Virus record (IMG/VR): IMGVR_UViG_3300011432_000012
Coordinates: 1 to 45,777 of that record
DNA length: 45,777 nucleotides
Source: a virus
Strand: one strand, 5' to 3'
This document shows, one piece after another, positions 30,482 to 39,057 of this stretch; position 1 is the stretch's first letter, and each line of letters begins with the position of its first letter. A program made the translations under genes and the position numbers. Under the pieces are notes generated by a model. That model made no database searches. It saw nothing but the letters and a program-made list of their open reading frames with translations, and was not told the origin of the DNA.

Positions 30482-30936
30482 ACGCTCCTCCGTTCGGGTC
30501 CGTTGCTGCGCTCTTTCTTCCGATCGAGCAGCCGCATACCGAAGGTCAAGCTGAACGTCAGGAGCGCGAGGAAGATCCCCATCAGATAGACGCTGCGGTT
30601 GGACGCGCCCTGCGCCTCCGACTGCGCGAGCTCGAGGTTGCGCACCTTGTCCTCGAGACCGGTGATCCGCGTATGCCACTCCGGCCGGCTCACGAACCCG
30701 CTGGCCTGGTCCCGTAGTGTCGAACGGAACTCGTTCATCCCGTCGAGGCGCGCGTTCATCGACGCCAGCGCAGCCCCGACGGCGCGGTCGTTGAGGTCGT
30801 CGCGTTGGTCGAGGCGCTTGTTCAGTTCCATCATCCGCGACTCGAATTCACGCCGCGACAACGGCGGGTCCTGCGCCGGCTGCCCCTGCAGCAGCAGGAG
30901 CGGGATGAAGAGCACGACGCCCCGCACCGGAATCAC
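30478..30936 (-). CDS. Coiled-coil membrane protein
   Basis: GTG at 30936 begins a hydrophobic signal-like segment (Val-Leu-Phe-Ile-Pro-Leu-Leu-Leu-Leu), followed by a long charged coiled coil (Ser-Arg-Arg-Glu-Phe-Glu-Ser-Arg, Arg-Leu-Asp-Gln-Arg-Asp-Asp) and a C-terminal membrane helix (about 118-136). It is a common companion of phage holins, possibly an antiholin or spacer protein; the role is inferred from position. Confidence 0.65.
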   Translation of the reverse strand: MIPVRGVVLFIPLLLLQGQPAQDPPLSRREFESRMMELNKRLDQRDDLNDRAVGAALASMNARLDGMNEFRSTLRDQASGFVSRPEWHTRITGLEDKVRNLELAQSEAQGASNRSVYLMGIFLALLTFSLTFGMRLLDRKKERSNGPERRSV

Positions 30937-31643
30937 CGGCAAATCCTCGCGCGGGATGCAGCCTGCTTCGCCCTGCGTGTGATCCAACCGCGTCGCCGCA
31001 TCTCGGAGTACTCGGCATCAGTGAGCTTGGCCCTCAGCGCAAGCCCATTACGGTGGCCACTTATGCGGCCCGCCTCACGCACATGAGCCAGTTCTCCAGG
31101 CGTCAGCCCATCGCGGCGCTTACGCTCTTCTCGGACCCGAATGCCCTTGATCCGATTTGCGGGGTCAGCATTCATGGCCGCCACGTTCTTCGGTCCGCTA
31201 ATGAAACCGCACTTCCGTGCGAGGTCGGATCTCTGTTCCGGTGTCATACTCGCCATCCGAGCACGCCCAGCCTCACGCGCGTTGGCCGACCGCTCGGCTG
31301 GTGTCAGCTGCGCATTGAGTGTGCGCGCCCCCTTGCTGGCATTTTCCTGCGCCAGTTCAGGATGCAACTCGTGAGTACGGCGCCCGTTCGCCCGCGCCAA
31401 CCCGGGATGCAGTTCGTGGGTACGCAGTCCAGCCTGGTACGCGTGCTTGGTGCATTTCGCCGACCCGTGCTCGCTCGCGTGACAGGACGGGCAACGAGGC
31501 ACGACGTTGTTGGCGACGTAGCCTTCCGCCGGAACGAGACGGTGAGGATGGCACCGAGAACCATCTGGGAATGGCGGAACAGCACCGCACTTCCCGCACG
31601 GCATACTTCGGATCGCATTCTTCTCGCGAGTGGTCAGCGGCAT
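30933..31643 (-). CDS. HNH homing endonuclease with NUMOD3-like repeats
   Basis: The N-terminal domain has Cys-Gly-Lys-Cys, His-Pro-His-Arg-Leu-Val and Asn-Asn-Val-Val-Pro-Arg-Cys-Pro-Ser-Cys-His, i.e. an HNH nuclease with zinc. The rest holds repeated basic helices (Thr-His-Glu-Leu-His-Pro, Arg-Ala-Arg-Met-Ala) resembling NUMOD3 modules for DNA binding. It overlaps the end of the VanZ-like gene by 10 bases. Homing nucleases in lysis cassettes are selfish inserts. Confidence 0.8.
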   Translation of the reverse strand: MPLTTREKNAIRSMPCGKCGAVPPFPDGSRCHPHRLVPAEGYVANNVVPRCPSCHASEHGSAKCTKHAYQAGLRTHELHPGLARANGRRTHELHPELAQENASKGARTLNAQLTPAERSANAREAGRARMASMTPEQRSDLARKCGFISGPKNVAAMNADPANRIKGIRVREERKRRDGLTPGELAHVREAGRISGHRNGLALRAKLTDAEYSEMRRRGWITRRAKQAASRARICR

Positions 31644-31939
31644 ATTTTCCAAAGTGCCGCAGCCGCGAGCGCGGCGCCGACGACGTCGGCGATCAGATCC
31701 CGCCAACTCACCTGGTCGCAGAGGAACGGCCACGGCTCGGGCCGCCCCTGCCGGTCCCAGCGCCAGAAGCGGTAGAGCTCGACGAGCTCCACCCCGACCG
31801 CGGCGATCGAGAACAGGCCGAGCAGCACGAGCAGCGACGCCCGCGTGAGCGCCGCGAGCATGGTCCAGGTCGCGAACGCCCAGACGACGTGCTCGAGCTT
31901 GTCGAACGCCCAGAAGCGATCCTTGGCGAACAGCTGCAT
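31634..31939 (-). CDS. VanZ-like membrane protein (101 aa)
   Basis: An Asp-Lys-Leu-Glu-His-Val N-terminal motif, three hydrophobic helices, a Gly-Val-Glu-Leu-Val-Glu-Leu-Tyr and Asp-Leu-Ile-Ala-Asp-Val-Val-Gly near the C-terminus match the VanZ/YfiM-like membrane family. The ATG at 31939 follows GGGAGG of the structured leader copy B. It is the first gene after the tail module and may be part of lysis. Confidence 0.65.
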   Translation of the reverse strand: MQLFAKDRFWAFDKLEHVVWAFATWTMLAALTRASLLVLLGLFSIAAVGVELVELYRFWRWDRQGRPEPWPFLCDQVSWRDLIADVVGAALAAAALWKICR

Positions 31940-31942
31940 CGG

Positions 31943-32010
31943 CCTCCCAGAACGACAAAATCCCGACCGGGCCTGTTATGGCCTAGCCGGGATGCCGCAG
32001 TTAGCGGGTG
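31943..32010 (-). promoter_or_regulatory. Duplicated structured leader, copy B
   Basis: Same layout as 1896-1958: CACCCGCTAACTGCGGCA, hairpin (ATCCCGGC/GTCGGGAT with an inner GGCC/GGCC stem), TTTT, CGTTC, GGGAGG, then ATG after three bases. A -10-like TATATT (32030-32035) lies 20 bases before the conserved block, the same distance as in copy A. Confidence 0.6.
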
Positions 32011-32121
32011 TCTCGGTGCGCTGGCCCCAAATATAAGGCGATTCTGCGGTAGCGGGGTTAACCCCGGGACGCGGCGCTTCCCGAGTAGCGGCTGGGGCAC
32101 CGTCACCATAGTGTCTATCGC

Positions 32122-32472
32122 ATGCGCACCATCACAGTTTTCCTGGTCACGCTCCTCGCCTGCGCCGATTCAACGGGCCCGAACGACTCCACCTACCACT
32201 TCCCGGAGATCACGGTCCGCGCGCGGGTGGGGAAGTACAGCGCGACGCAATGCCATGTCGATTTCCTGGTGACGGCGAAGCGCAGCAGCGACACGGTGAG
32301 CTACCAGCTCTACGCGCCCGGCGCCCCGTTGGCGCCGACCGAAGCCGCGACCGGTCGCACGCCGTTGGGACTCGACCGGATTGTCGATGCGCGTGAGTTC
32401 TTCCTGGACTGGAATGTGGCCGGACCAGGCTATCACTATACCGCCCCGGCCCCTGGGATCGTGCACTGTTGA
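32122..32472 (+). CDS. Lipoprotein moron gene
   Basis: A 116-residue secreted lipoprotein: N-terminal hydrophobic stretch, lipobox Leu-Leu-Ala-Cys, then Ala-Asp-Ser-Thr-Gly-Pro, a style I associate with Gemmatimonadota lipoproteins. It is alone on the plus strand within the minus-strand late region, between tail and lysis genes, the classic position of a lysogenic-conversion or superinfection-exclusion moron. The mature part is beta-rich with two Cys. A TAGTGT at 32109-32114 sits 7 bases before the ATG and no Shine-Dalgarno is visible, so the transcript may be leaderless. Confidence 0.75.
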   Translation: MRTITVFLVTLLACADSTGPNDSTYHFPEITVRARVGKYSATQCHVDFLVTAKRSSDTVSYQLYAPGAPLAPTEAATGRTPLGLDRIVDAREFFLDWNVAGPGYHYTAPAPGIVHC

Positions 32473-32488
32473 AGGCGCTACGCGCCTT
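32472..32488 (+). terminator. Hairpin after lipoprotein gene
   Basis: AAGGCGC and GCGCCTT with a 3-base loop, directly at the stop codon; followed by GCTCTTCC rather than a T-run, so a weak terminator at best. Confidence 0.4.
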
Positions 32489-32557
32489 GCTCTTCCGCGT
32501 GGCGTGGCACCTCATGTCTTGCTAAGAGGAAAGGTTCACTCGGCGGCTGGTCCGACT

Positions 32558-32851
32558 TCATTCTTCGAGAACCCTAGTCGTCGGCTCCTCATTGCGGGCA
32601 AGCACCGCCTCCCGGCGGATCGTCCCGCGACACCCATCGCAGAGATAGAGATCAACGTCGGGCACGTTCTGATGTTTCGGAAAGCGCGCCCGCACCTTGG
32701 CGAGTCGGGGCGCTGACAGCTCGCCGAAATGCACCAGCGCATCAGCCGCCACGAAGCGACGAGCGCAGCAGCGCGGCGGTCCCTCGCCGGCATCGCGGTC
32801 TATTGACTTGCCGGGTGGCACGATGCCTGCCTCATCCGCCCACGTTTTCAC
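32558..32851 (-). CDS. Hypothetical cysteine-containing protein (97 aa)
   Basis: Basic protein with Cys-Cys-Ala-Arg-Arg and a Leu-Cys-Asp-Gly-Cys pair that could bind zinc. The GTG at 32851 overlaps the tail-tip stop. Unrecognised; probably the last tail-module gene. Confidence 0.6.
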   Translation of the reverse strand: MKTWADEAGIVPPGKSIDRDAGEGPPRCCARRFVAADALVHFGELSAPRLAKVRARFPKHQNVPDVDLYLCDGCRGTIRREAVLARNEEPTTRVLEE

Positions 32852-35800
32852 TAGAGTACCTCCTGCGCGACCCAGATCACGTTATCGCCCGTGCTGGGAA
32901 TGGCGCTCTCGGTGGTGTCCGCCGCGGTCGTCCACGTCACACCGTTCCACGCGCCCGGATTGGATCCGGCGCCGTCCCCAGGCTTGACCGTGAAGCTTCC
33001 CGTCCCGCTGCTCCCGCCGATCGTGACGACCGAGAACTCCTTCGCGCGAATCCGCACGTCGTCGTTGGCTCCAAGACCGCTTACGACAATCGGCTTCTGC
33101 TCGTGCGACCAGGTGTTCAAGACGTTGGGATCTGAGTCATTGGCTATGGCGCTGTAGAGGTAAGTCGCCCGCTCGACCCAGCCCCCGCCGTCGTTCGTCT
33201 CGAGCGCCACCGTCAGATTGACTTGCACCTCTGAACCCGGCTCACTGACCTCCTGATCGGCAGCGACGACGACTTCGTAATGCACGGTGTAAGTGTCGTC
33301 ATTCGCCGGCACATTGGAGCCGAGATCAGCGTCAGCGGTTTCCCCCTCAGCGTCCAGCAGACTGCCGCTCGCGAAATCCGCGCTGCGGGCCGTCGTGGCT
33401 CCCACGGAGACGATTTGCGCGCGCGACGAGAATCCGCTCGCCGTCACGTCGAACGCCTGGAGCCGCAATCGCTGCTTGCCGGCGGGCAATGTGCTGGAGT
33501 AGGAGACGTATTGCCCGCCCTTGAACAGAATCATCGGGGCGTTTTGGTACGTCTGCGCGAACGTGATCCCGGCCACATTCCCGTCGGCGTCGGGACCGTT
33601 GACCGTGATCTCCTCACGATGCCGATAGAGCCGGTGCGAGACCCCGCCCTCGAAGACGCCGTTCGTTGGAACGAGCTTCACACTGGCCTCGGCCGTCACA
33701 CCAGTGGCATCCTCAGCCATGAGCGCGTACTTGCCGTCGAGGAACTCCTGGCCGCGCTTCAGCTTCCCGGTGTTGGGGTCGACCAGCCCCCCGATATAAA
33801 TGAGCTTGTTCCGGACGAACTTTGCCTCGCCTTGGATGCCCGTCGCCCCGGCGCCGCTGTAGGGGGTGATCGTGAGGAAGACCGACTGCGTGTAGCTGAA
33901 GGCGCCGGCGTCGTACTCGCCCGTGTTCCCCTCGGCGATCGTCCCGGTGCCGGCAGCGGGCTGGCCCGCCGTGCTGGTCGCGATCTTCACCGAGCGCACC
34001 TTGGAGTCGCCAACCCACAGCGCGAACAGATGGTCGCCGCGCCAGATCAACTCGGCGCTCTGCAGCATCGGGTCGAAGACGCGGGTCGCGGCCGTGCCGC
34101 GGCCCAGGTCGTAGAGCGGCCGGATCGCGACGGTGAACCGCCGGCCGCTGCAGGGATTCGGATCGTCGCACAGCTCGATCTTCGCGCTGAGCCACAGGCG
34201 ACCGCGCAGCGTCGCGCCCGTGTGCGGATCCCGCACGACCAGCATGTCGGTCTCGAACACGCCCGAGTCGCCCGGCTCGAGCTCGGGGAACATGTACGAG
34301 GTCTCGATCAGCGCGCGGCCGCGCCCCGTCGCGAACCAGTCGAGCACGCGCGTGCCCACGCTGCGCGCGAGCACGGCATAGTCGGCGATCGGCTGCGGCG
34401 GGATCCACTCGGCGATCTCCTGGGGCAGGCGCTCGAGCGGCGCGTTCTTCGCCTTGCCGTAGGCGAGCACGCCGACGGCCGACGCCCCCTCCCACTCATC
34501 GTCGAACTGCCCCCGGGCCGCGTTCCAGTTGAACGGCACGACATAGGTGTCGATCCGGTCCTCAATCCCTTGCGTGATCGAGAGGATCCGGATCTCCTCC
34601 ATCGGCCACACGAAGCAGAACTCGCCGGCGTCCTTCATGTTCACGGCCTTCAGCTTGCCCTGGCTGCCGAGGAGGCCGAAGCCGACGACGTGCGCGACCG
34701 CCTCGAGCTCGTCCTTGCCGGTGGGCTCTTCGTCGTCGGTGACCTCGGAGATCGCTTTGCCGATCAGCGTCGTCGTGTCCTCGAGCCCGGGCCCGCGGTA
34801 GCGGACATCCACCTCGAGCTGGTTCGCCAGCAGGTCGTCGTAGACGGCTTTCACGGACTGGTTCACGTAGCTCACCGATTGGCGGCGGTCCTCGGTGCGG
34901 AAACGCCACCAGGTCAGGATCCCGCGACGCGAGCCGCCCGCCCCGCCCACGTTGAACGTGATCCACAGCTCGAGGTTCGCGGGGTCCGTGATCGCCGCGA
35001 CGCTCGCGTCGGACAACTGGAAGCTGCCCGGCGTGATCAGGTCGCTGATATTCGCCTGGAGGGTGCTCGTCGCGATCAGCGTGCCCGACGAGTGCCGTAA
35101 CTCGATGGTGGCGTCGATCGTCTTCCCGGCGGCCACGTCCTTCCGGATCCGGTAGTCGACGTAGAGCCGGCGCCCGGGCAGATCCGCCGGCGTCGGCAGC
35201 GACTCCTTGTGAATCGCGTTGACGGGATCCACCGCGGACTGGACATAGGTCGCGTCGTCCGCATCGACCTCATTCACGCGCTGGTAGAGATTGACTCCGC
35301 TGCCCGTGTCGGTCGTGTAGCCGCCCACGCTGACGTCGCCGTCGGGCGCGGAGGAGGCCCCGGGCGACTTCTTCGGCAGGAGGCCGCGGATCAGCGTCAG
35401 CACCGAGACGACCGGGATCGCGTAATCGCTCGCCCGGGGGTGCTGGCCCTTGGGCAAGAAGTCGTCGATGTGCAGCCACTTGTCCTCGGACAGGCTCGCG
35501 GCACCGACCCAGAGACGGAACGTGTAGGCCCGAAGGTCGGCATCGGCGAGCAGGTTTTCGATCCAGCTATGGTAATCGCGCTCGCCGTCCAGGAGGCCGA
35601 GCAGCATCCCGTCGACGACCTCGCCCTGCAGCGTCAGCAGGTCAATGCCGTAGCCGCCCGAGAGCTGGATCCGCGCGACGGAATGGCCCCCCGCGTCGTA
35701 GGCGGGGTTCGTGCGGATCTCTTCGGCGCCGAGCGTGCGCAGCACCGGGGTCAGGCTCGCGCTCGCATCAGTGAAGAACAGCGCGCGGATCTCGTAGGTC

Positions 35801-36897
35801 TGCCGCAGCCCGACGTCCGTGAGTTGGGTGTTGTCTTGTCCGGAGAGGAATGTGCGCCAGTCGCCCGGCGTGGCCGGGTTGCCGCCATCCTTCAGGACCT
35901 GGCCCGTCAGCGCGGTCCCGTTCGGGACGGCGCCGTTGATCGTGAACACGACGGGATTGGTGGGCACCCCGTTCAGGTCGAGCCGGTTGCCAGCCCCGCT
36001 GAACGTCAGGTCATCGTTCGCATAGGTGCCGTACTCGATGACGAGCCGCGGCGTGCCGGCACCGGCGCCGTCGTCGCCATGCGTGCCGGGCTCCAAGAGG
36101 GGCACCATCGTGAACACGGACTGAGGCGGCGCGACGAGTTTGCGGCTCGAGAGCACGTTGCCGTTCGTCGTGACGCTCGGGACGGTGTTGTCGTAGCCGA
36201 GCCCGATGTTCGTCGCCGGCGCGTTGTCCTTGTCGAGTCCCGTGAAGACCAGCAGGGTGACCGGCGCCGGGACGGCATTGAAGAGCGTGGCCAGCAGCTC
36301 GAGGAACTGCGGGGTGCCGTACTGCTTGGGCCGTGGCCGCGCGAGGACGGGCGCGATCGAGTAGTCGAAGGTGACGAGCCCCTCGGCCGAGCCCTGGACG
36401 GTCGCGTAGACGGGATCGGCGATCGGCGCGCACACGAGCTGCCGCTTGGGGGGGAAGCCGAGCGGGAAGCCGACCTTCACGATGCGCAAGAGGTCGAGCC
36501 GCCATTTCACGACGGTCTGCGGGTTCGCGGGATTGCGCCGCGGATGCAGCCACGCCTTCACGCGCTTGATCTCGATCTGGGCGGGCTCGGCGCCGGCCCA
36601 CTCGACGACGGGGCAGGTGAAGGGGAAGCGACCGTCGAGCTCGAGGTCGGTGAAGTAGGACGTGTGGGGCGCGCGCTCGGGGATGAGCGTCTGCACGGTC
36701 TCGGCCAGCCGGACCCCGTGATCGAGGACCTGGAGGCCGGTGAGGGAGTCGGCGGCGTTCCACTGGTCCTTGCGCTGACGCACGTCAGACCGGGTGATCT
36801 GCAGCGCTTCGATGAACTGGTCGACCTGGGGATCGCCGCGGCGGAGCAGGGCTTCGAGGTCGGGATGGAGCCCGATGCCGCCCGCCGACGTCCTCAC
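32851..36897 (-). CDS. Central tail tip / tail hub protein
   Basis: A 1348-residue protein, the largest of the genome, in the position of lambda gpJ/Tal: after tape measure and distal tail proteins. The N-terminal third is beta-rich hub-like sequence; the C-terminal half has fibronectin or Ig-like strands and a Gly/Ser/Asp-rich end. It likely closes the tail tip and contacts the receptor. GTG at 36897 overlaps the upstream gene (GTGA). Exact domain limits cannot be set by eye. Confidence 0.75.
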   Translation of the reverse strand: MRTSAGGIGLHPDLEALLRRGDPQVDQFIEALQITRSDVRQRKDQWNAADSLTGLQVLDHGVRLAETVQTLIPERAPHTSYFTDLELDGRFPFTCPVVEWAGAEPAQIEIKRVKAWLHPRRNPANPQTVVKWRLDLLRIVKVGFPLGFPPKRQLVCAPIADPVYATVQGSAEGLVTFDYSIAPVLARPRPKQYGTPQFLELLATLFNAVPAPVTLLVFTGLDKDNAPATNIGLGYDNTVPSVTTNGNVLSSRKLVAPPQSVFTMVPLLEPGTHGDDGAGAGTPRLVIEYGTYANDDLTFSGAGNRLDLNGVPTNPVVFTINGAVPNGTALTGQVLKDGGNPATPGDWRTFLSGQDNTQLTDVGLRQTYEIRALFFTDASASLTPVLRTLGAEEIRTNPAYDAGGHSVARIQLSGGYGIDLLTLQGEVVDGMLLGLLDGERDYHSWIENLLADADLRAYTFRLWVGAASLSEDKWLHIDDFLPKGQHPRASDYAIPVVSVLTLIRGLLPKKSPGASSAPDGDVSVGGYTTDTGSGVNLYQRVNEVDADDATYVQSAVDPVNAIHKESLPTPADLPGRRLYVDYRIRKDVAAGKTIDATIELRHSSGTLIATSTLQANISDLITPGSFQLSDASVAAITDPANLELWITFNVGGAGGSRRGILTWWRFRTEDRRQSVSYVNQSVKAVYDDLLANQLEVDVRYRGPGLEDTTTLIGKAISEVTDDEEPTGKDELEAVAHVVGFGLLGSQGKLKAVNMKDAGEFCFVWPMEEIRILSITQGIEDRIDTYVVPFNWNAARGQFDDEWEGASAVGVLAYGKAKNAPLERLPQEIAEWIPPQPIADYAVLARSVGTRVLDWFATGRGRALIETSYMFPELEPGDSGVFETDMLVVRDPHTGATLRGRLWLSAKIELCDDPNPCSGRRFTVAIRPLYDLGRGTAATRVFDPMLQSAELIWRGDHLFALWVGDSKVRSVKIATSTAGQPAAGTGTIAEGNTGEYDAGAFSYTQSVFLTITPYSGAGATGIQGEAKFVRNKLIYIGGLVDPNTGKLKRGQEFLDGKYALMAEDATGVTAEASVKLVPTNGVFEGGVSHRLYRHREEITVNGPDADGNVAGITFAQTYQNAPMILFKGGQYVSYSSTLPAGKQRLRLQAFDVTASGFSSRAQIVSVGATTARSADFASGSLLDAEGETADADLGSNVPANDDTYTVHYEVVVAADQEVSEPGSEVQVNLTVALETNDGGGWVERATYLYSAIANDSDPNVLNTWSHEQKPIVVSGLGANDDVRIRAKEFSVVTIGGSSGTGSFTVKPGDGAGSNPGAWNGVTWTTAADTTESAIPSTGDNVIWVAQEVL

Positions 36898-38201
36898 GGA
36901 ACGGCCAGGTATTCCGCGAGCGTGAACTGGCCCCGCAGGAACATCTCGTCGATTAGCGGGGCGAACAGATTGGCGCCCACCCCGATGTTCTGCGAGGTGT
37001 AGTTCGGCATGGCGCCTGCGCCCGTCCCGTAGCTCGGCAATCCCGCTCCGAGGTCGATCCGGGCCGCCGGCACGGTGCGGAGGTTCTTGTATTGCGCGAC
37101 GTAGGTGATCTGCGCGCCGGCGACGATCGCCGCGTTCGGGAACATGTCCGACCCTGGCCCGTCCACCGTGGCTTCGATGAGCCGCGACGCATTGGTGAAG
37201 ACGCCGCGGACGTTGCCGTTCGTGTCGCCGATCTGATAGATGGACGGGTTTATGCCGAGGCTCCCAGAGACGTCAGCATGGACGGGACGGCCCAAGCGAG
37301 CGCCGACGGTGAGCTCAATGTCGTTCCCGAAATTGGCCGATACATTGAGGCTGTCCGCTGCCCGGGCCACCGCACTCGCGACGGTCGGGATGTAGCTGCT
37401 GGGGAACGGGGTGTTGTTCTCAAACTGCGCGCCCCATACCGAGATGTACGACGAACCGTCCCCCGTGTAGACTGTGGTGCCGTTTCCGCTACTTATGCCG
37501 ACCGTGCCGAGGGGTGTCGTGTCCCCATTGTTGCAAGCCCCGATCAGGGTGCAGCGATACCAGCCATTGGCGAGTTTTTGGATGAAGGCCTGCTCACCCG
37601 ACCCGGCGCCGTTATGGCTGACGGTTCCTACGGCCCCGGTGGCCAAATTGAACCATGCCAGCACGCCGTTCGTGAGTCCGTTAACGTCGCGGATTGTCAG
37701 GTACACAAAGCTGCGAGTTCCCGCTTTCGCGAAGACCGACACCGAGTGGCGCACGTCGGCAGTGGCGGTCAGTGTTTGGTACACGACGTGTTCCTGCGAT
37801 AGCGCGCCCTCGATCAGGCGATCCGCAGTCGTCGTCCCGTCGGGTGCTACATCCGCATTCGCGCCGAATGTGACCGTGGTCTTTGACCATGCCGCGTTGT
37901 CGATCTCTTCGGAGCGAAGCATTAAGTTTTGGCGGCCCCCCTCCATCAAAAGTCCTGGCGTTTCCCGGATACCGTCCCCATCGAGGTCCACCCACTCCAC
38001 CCGCAGCACGTTCGCCGCAGCTTTGCGGATGAGCCCGTCGCGGTCCACGTAGGTCGCGCACGTCGCAGCGTCCGCTCGCGTGAAGACGTAGGGCACCTCC
38101 ACCCTGCCGCGCCCGGCCCCGTACACCGCCGGGACGCCGTAGCGTTGCAGGACGCGCCCGCCGACGCGGAGCAGCACGTGTTTCGGTTGGACTTCAGCCA
38201 C
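36894..38201 (-). CDS. Tail protein with lectin/carbohydrate-binding-like domains
   Basis: A 435-residue protein whose middle part (about 85-270) reads like phage carbohydrate-binding jelly-roll domains: Asn-Leu-Met-Leu-Arg-Ser-Glu, Ala-Ala-Trp-Ser-Lys-Thr, Asp-Gly-Thr-Thr-Thr-Ala-Asp-Arg-Leu, and Asn-Gly-Trp-Tyr-Arg-Cys. The C-terminal part has a LamG-like ending. It lies between the distal tail protein and the tail hub, so it may be a receptor-binding component. GTG start. Confidence 0.75.
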   Translation of the reverse strand: MAEVQPKHVLLRVGGRVLQRYGVPAVYGAGRGRVEVPYVFTRADAATCATYVDRDGLIRKAAANVLRVEWVDLDGDGIRETPGLLMEGGRQNLMLRSEEIDNAAWSKTTVTFGANADVAPDGTTTADRLIEGALSQEHVVYQTLTATADVRHSVSVFAKAGTRSFVYLTIRDVNGLTNGVLAWFNLATGAVGTVSHNGAGSGEQAFIQKLANGWYRCTLIGACNNGDTTPLGTVGISSGNGTTVYTGDGSSYISVWGAQFENNTPFPSSYIPTVASAVARAADSLNVSANFGNDIELTVGARLGRPVHADVSGSLGINPSIYQIGDTNGNVRGVFTNASRLIEATVDGPGSDMFPNAAIVAGAQITYVAQYKNLRTVPAARIDLGAGLPSYGTGAGAMPNYTSQNIGVGANLFAPLIDEMFLRGQFTLAEYLAVP

Positions 38202-38210
38202 GGTGCCTCC

Positions 38211-39056
38211 TCATGCAGCCAGCGGCTCCCGCTCGCTCCAGGCGATCAACCCCTGCGGGTGGCTCCAGTTACTCCCCGACTCCTTCACGAGCCCGAGCTC
38301 GCTATTCGCTACGCGATCGGCCAGCACGGCCCGGTCCGCCTGGTCCTCGTCGTGCACGATCCACGTCGGCCGGTTTCGCCCGAACACGAACTGCAGGTGA
38401 TAGCGCGCGAGCTCGTAGGCGAAGTAGTCCGCCATCTTGAGCCGGATCGCCCCCTGCCGCGGATAGGCGGCGCGGCCGTGACTGCGCCAGCCGCTCGGGA
38501 ACACCGTCTCCTCGACCAGCAGGAAGTCGTTGTCCGGCGCCGACGGCCGGAACAGATGCTCGGGGCTGTACGACACGCCGACCCACAGCCCCACGACCTG
38601 CGGCCTGAGGCCGGCGCCCATCGCCGGCACGTAGAGCCGGCACGCCGCGCCTGAGCGGAACGGGAAGCGCTTCAGCCAGGCGCCCTCCTCCGTCACGACG
38701 CCGTTCGCGTCGTCAAGCGAGCCGGCGCCGGGGTTGGCCGGGATGAAGCAGTCGACGGCGACCTGCGCCGGCGTGGCCCAATCGTCGTCGGAGAACTCGA
38801 GCTTGATCTGCTTGCCGGCGAGGTTGTGGCCGCGATCGAGCGCCACCATGTCCGCGCCGCGCACCTGGTCGAAGACGGCCTTCAGGAACCAGGGGTCGTT
38901 GGCCGTGGTGGACGTGGCGAAGTTCAGCCCGTGGCGCCGCCCGTTCGCGACGAGCGCGGCCTCGTGGCCGACCGGCTCTTCGTCCGCCGTGATGACGTGC
39001 AGCGGGTACTGCGTCCGACTGAAGACATTGTCGCCGAAGAAGACGGGACGGTCCAT
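38211..39056 (-). CDS. Distal tail (Dit-like) protein
   Basis: A 281-residue mixed-fold protein after the tape-measure gene, the place of distal tail or minor tail proteins. The N-terminus (Val-Phe-Phe-Gly-Asp-Asn-Val-Phe-Ser) and several beta strands with Trp residues fit, but no diagnostic motif was seen. Its stop and the next gene leave nine bases. Confidence 0.6.
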   Translation of the reverse strand: MDRPVFFGDNVFSRTQYPLHVITADEEPVGHEAALVANGRRHGLNFATSTTANDPWFLKAVFDQVRGADMVALDRGHNLAGKQIKLEFSDDDWATPAQVAVDCFIPANPGAGSLDDANGVVTEEGAWLKRFPFRSGAACRLYVPAMGAGLRPQVVGLWVGVSYSPEHLFRPSAPDNDFLLVEETVFPSGWRSHGRAAYPRQGAIRLKMADYFAYELARYHLQFVFGRNRPTWIVHDEDQADRAVLADRVANSELGLVKESGSNWSHPQGLIAWSEREPLAA

Positions 39057-39057
39057 C

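Noticed and set aside
31990-32075. Plus-strand similarity to the end of a c-di-GMP (GEMM) riboswitch (GGTAGCGGGGTTA)
   Set aside because: The other conserved parts of that riboswitch are missing.
33280-35100. A 606-residue plus-strand frame
   Set aside because: It lies antisense to the tail hub gene, has Arg/Asp-rich shadow composition, and no start signal.
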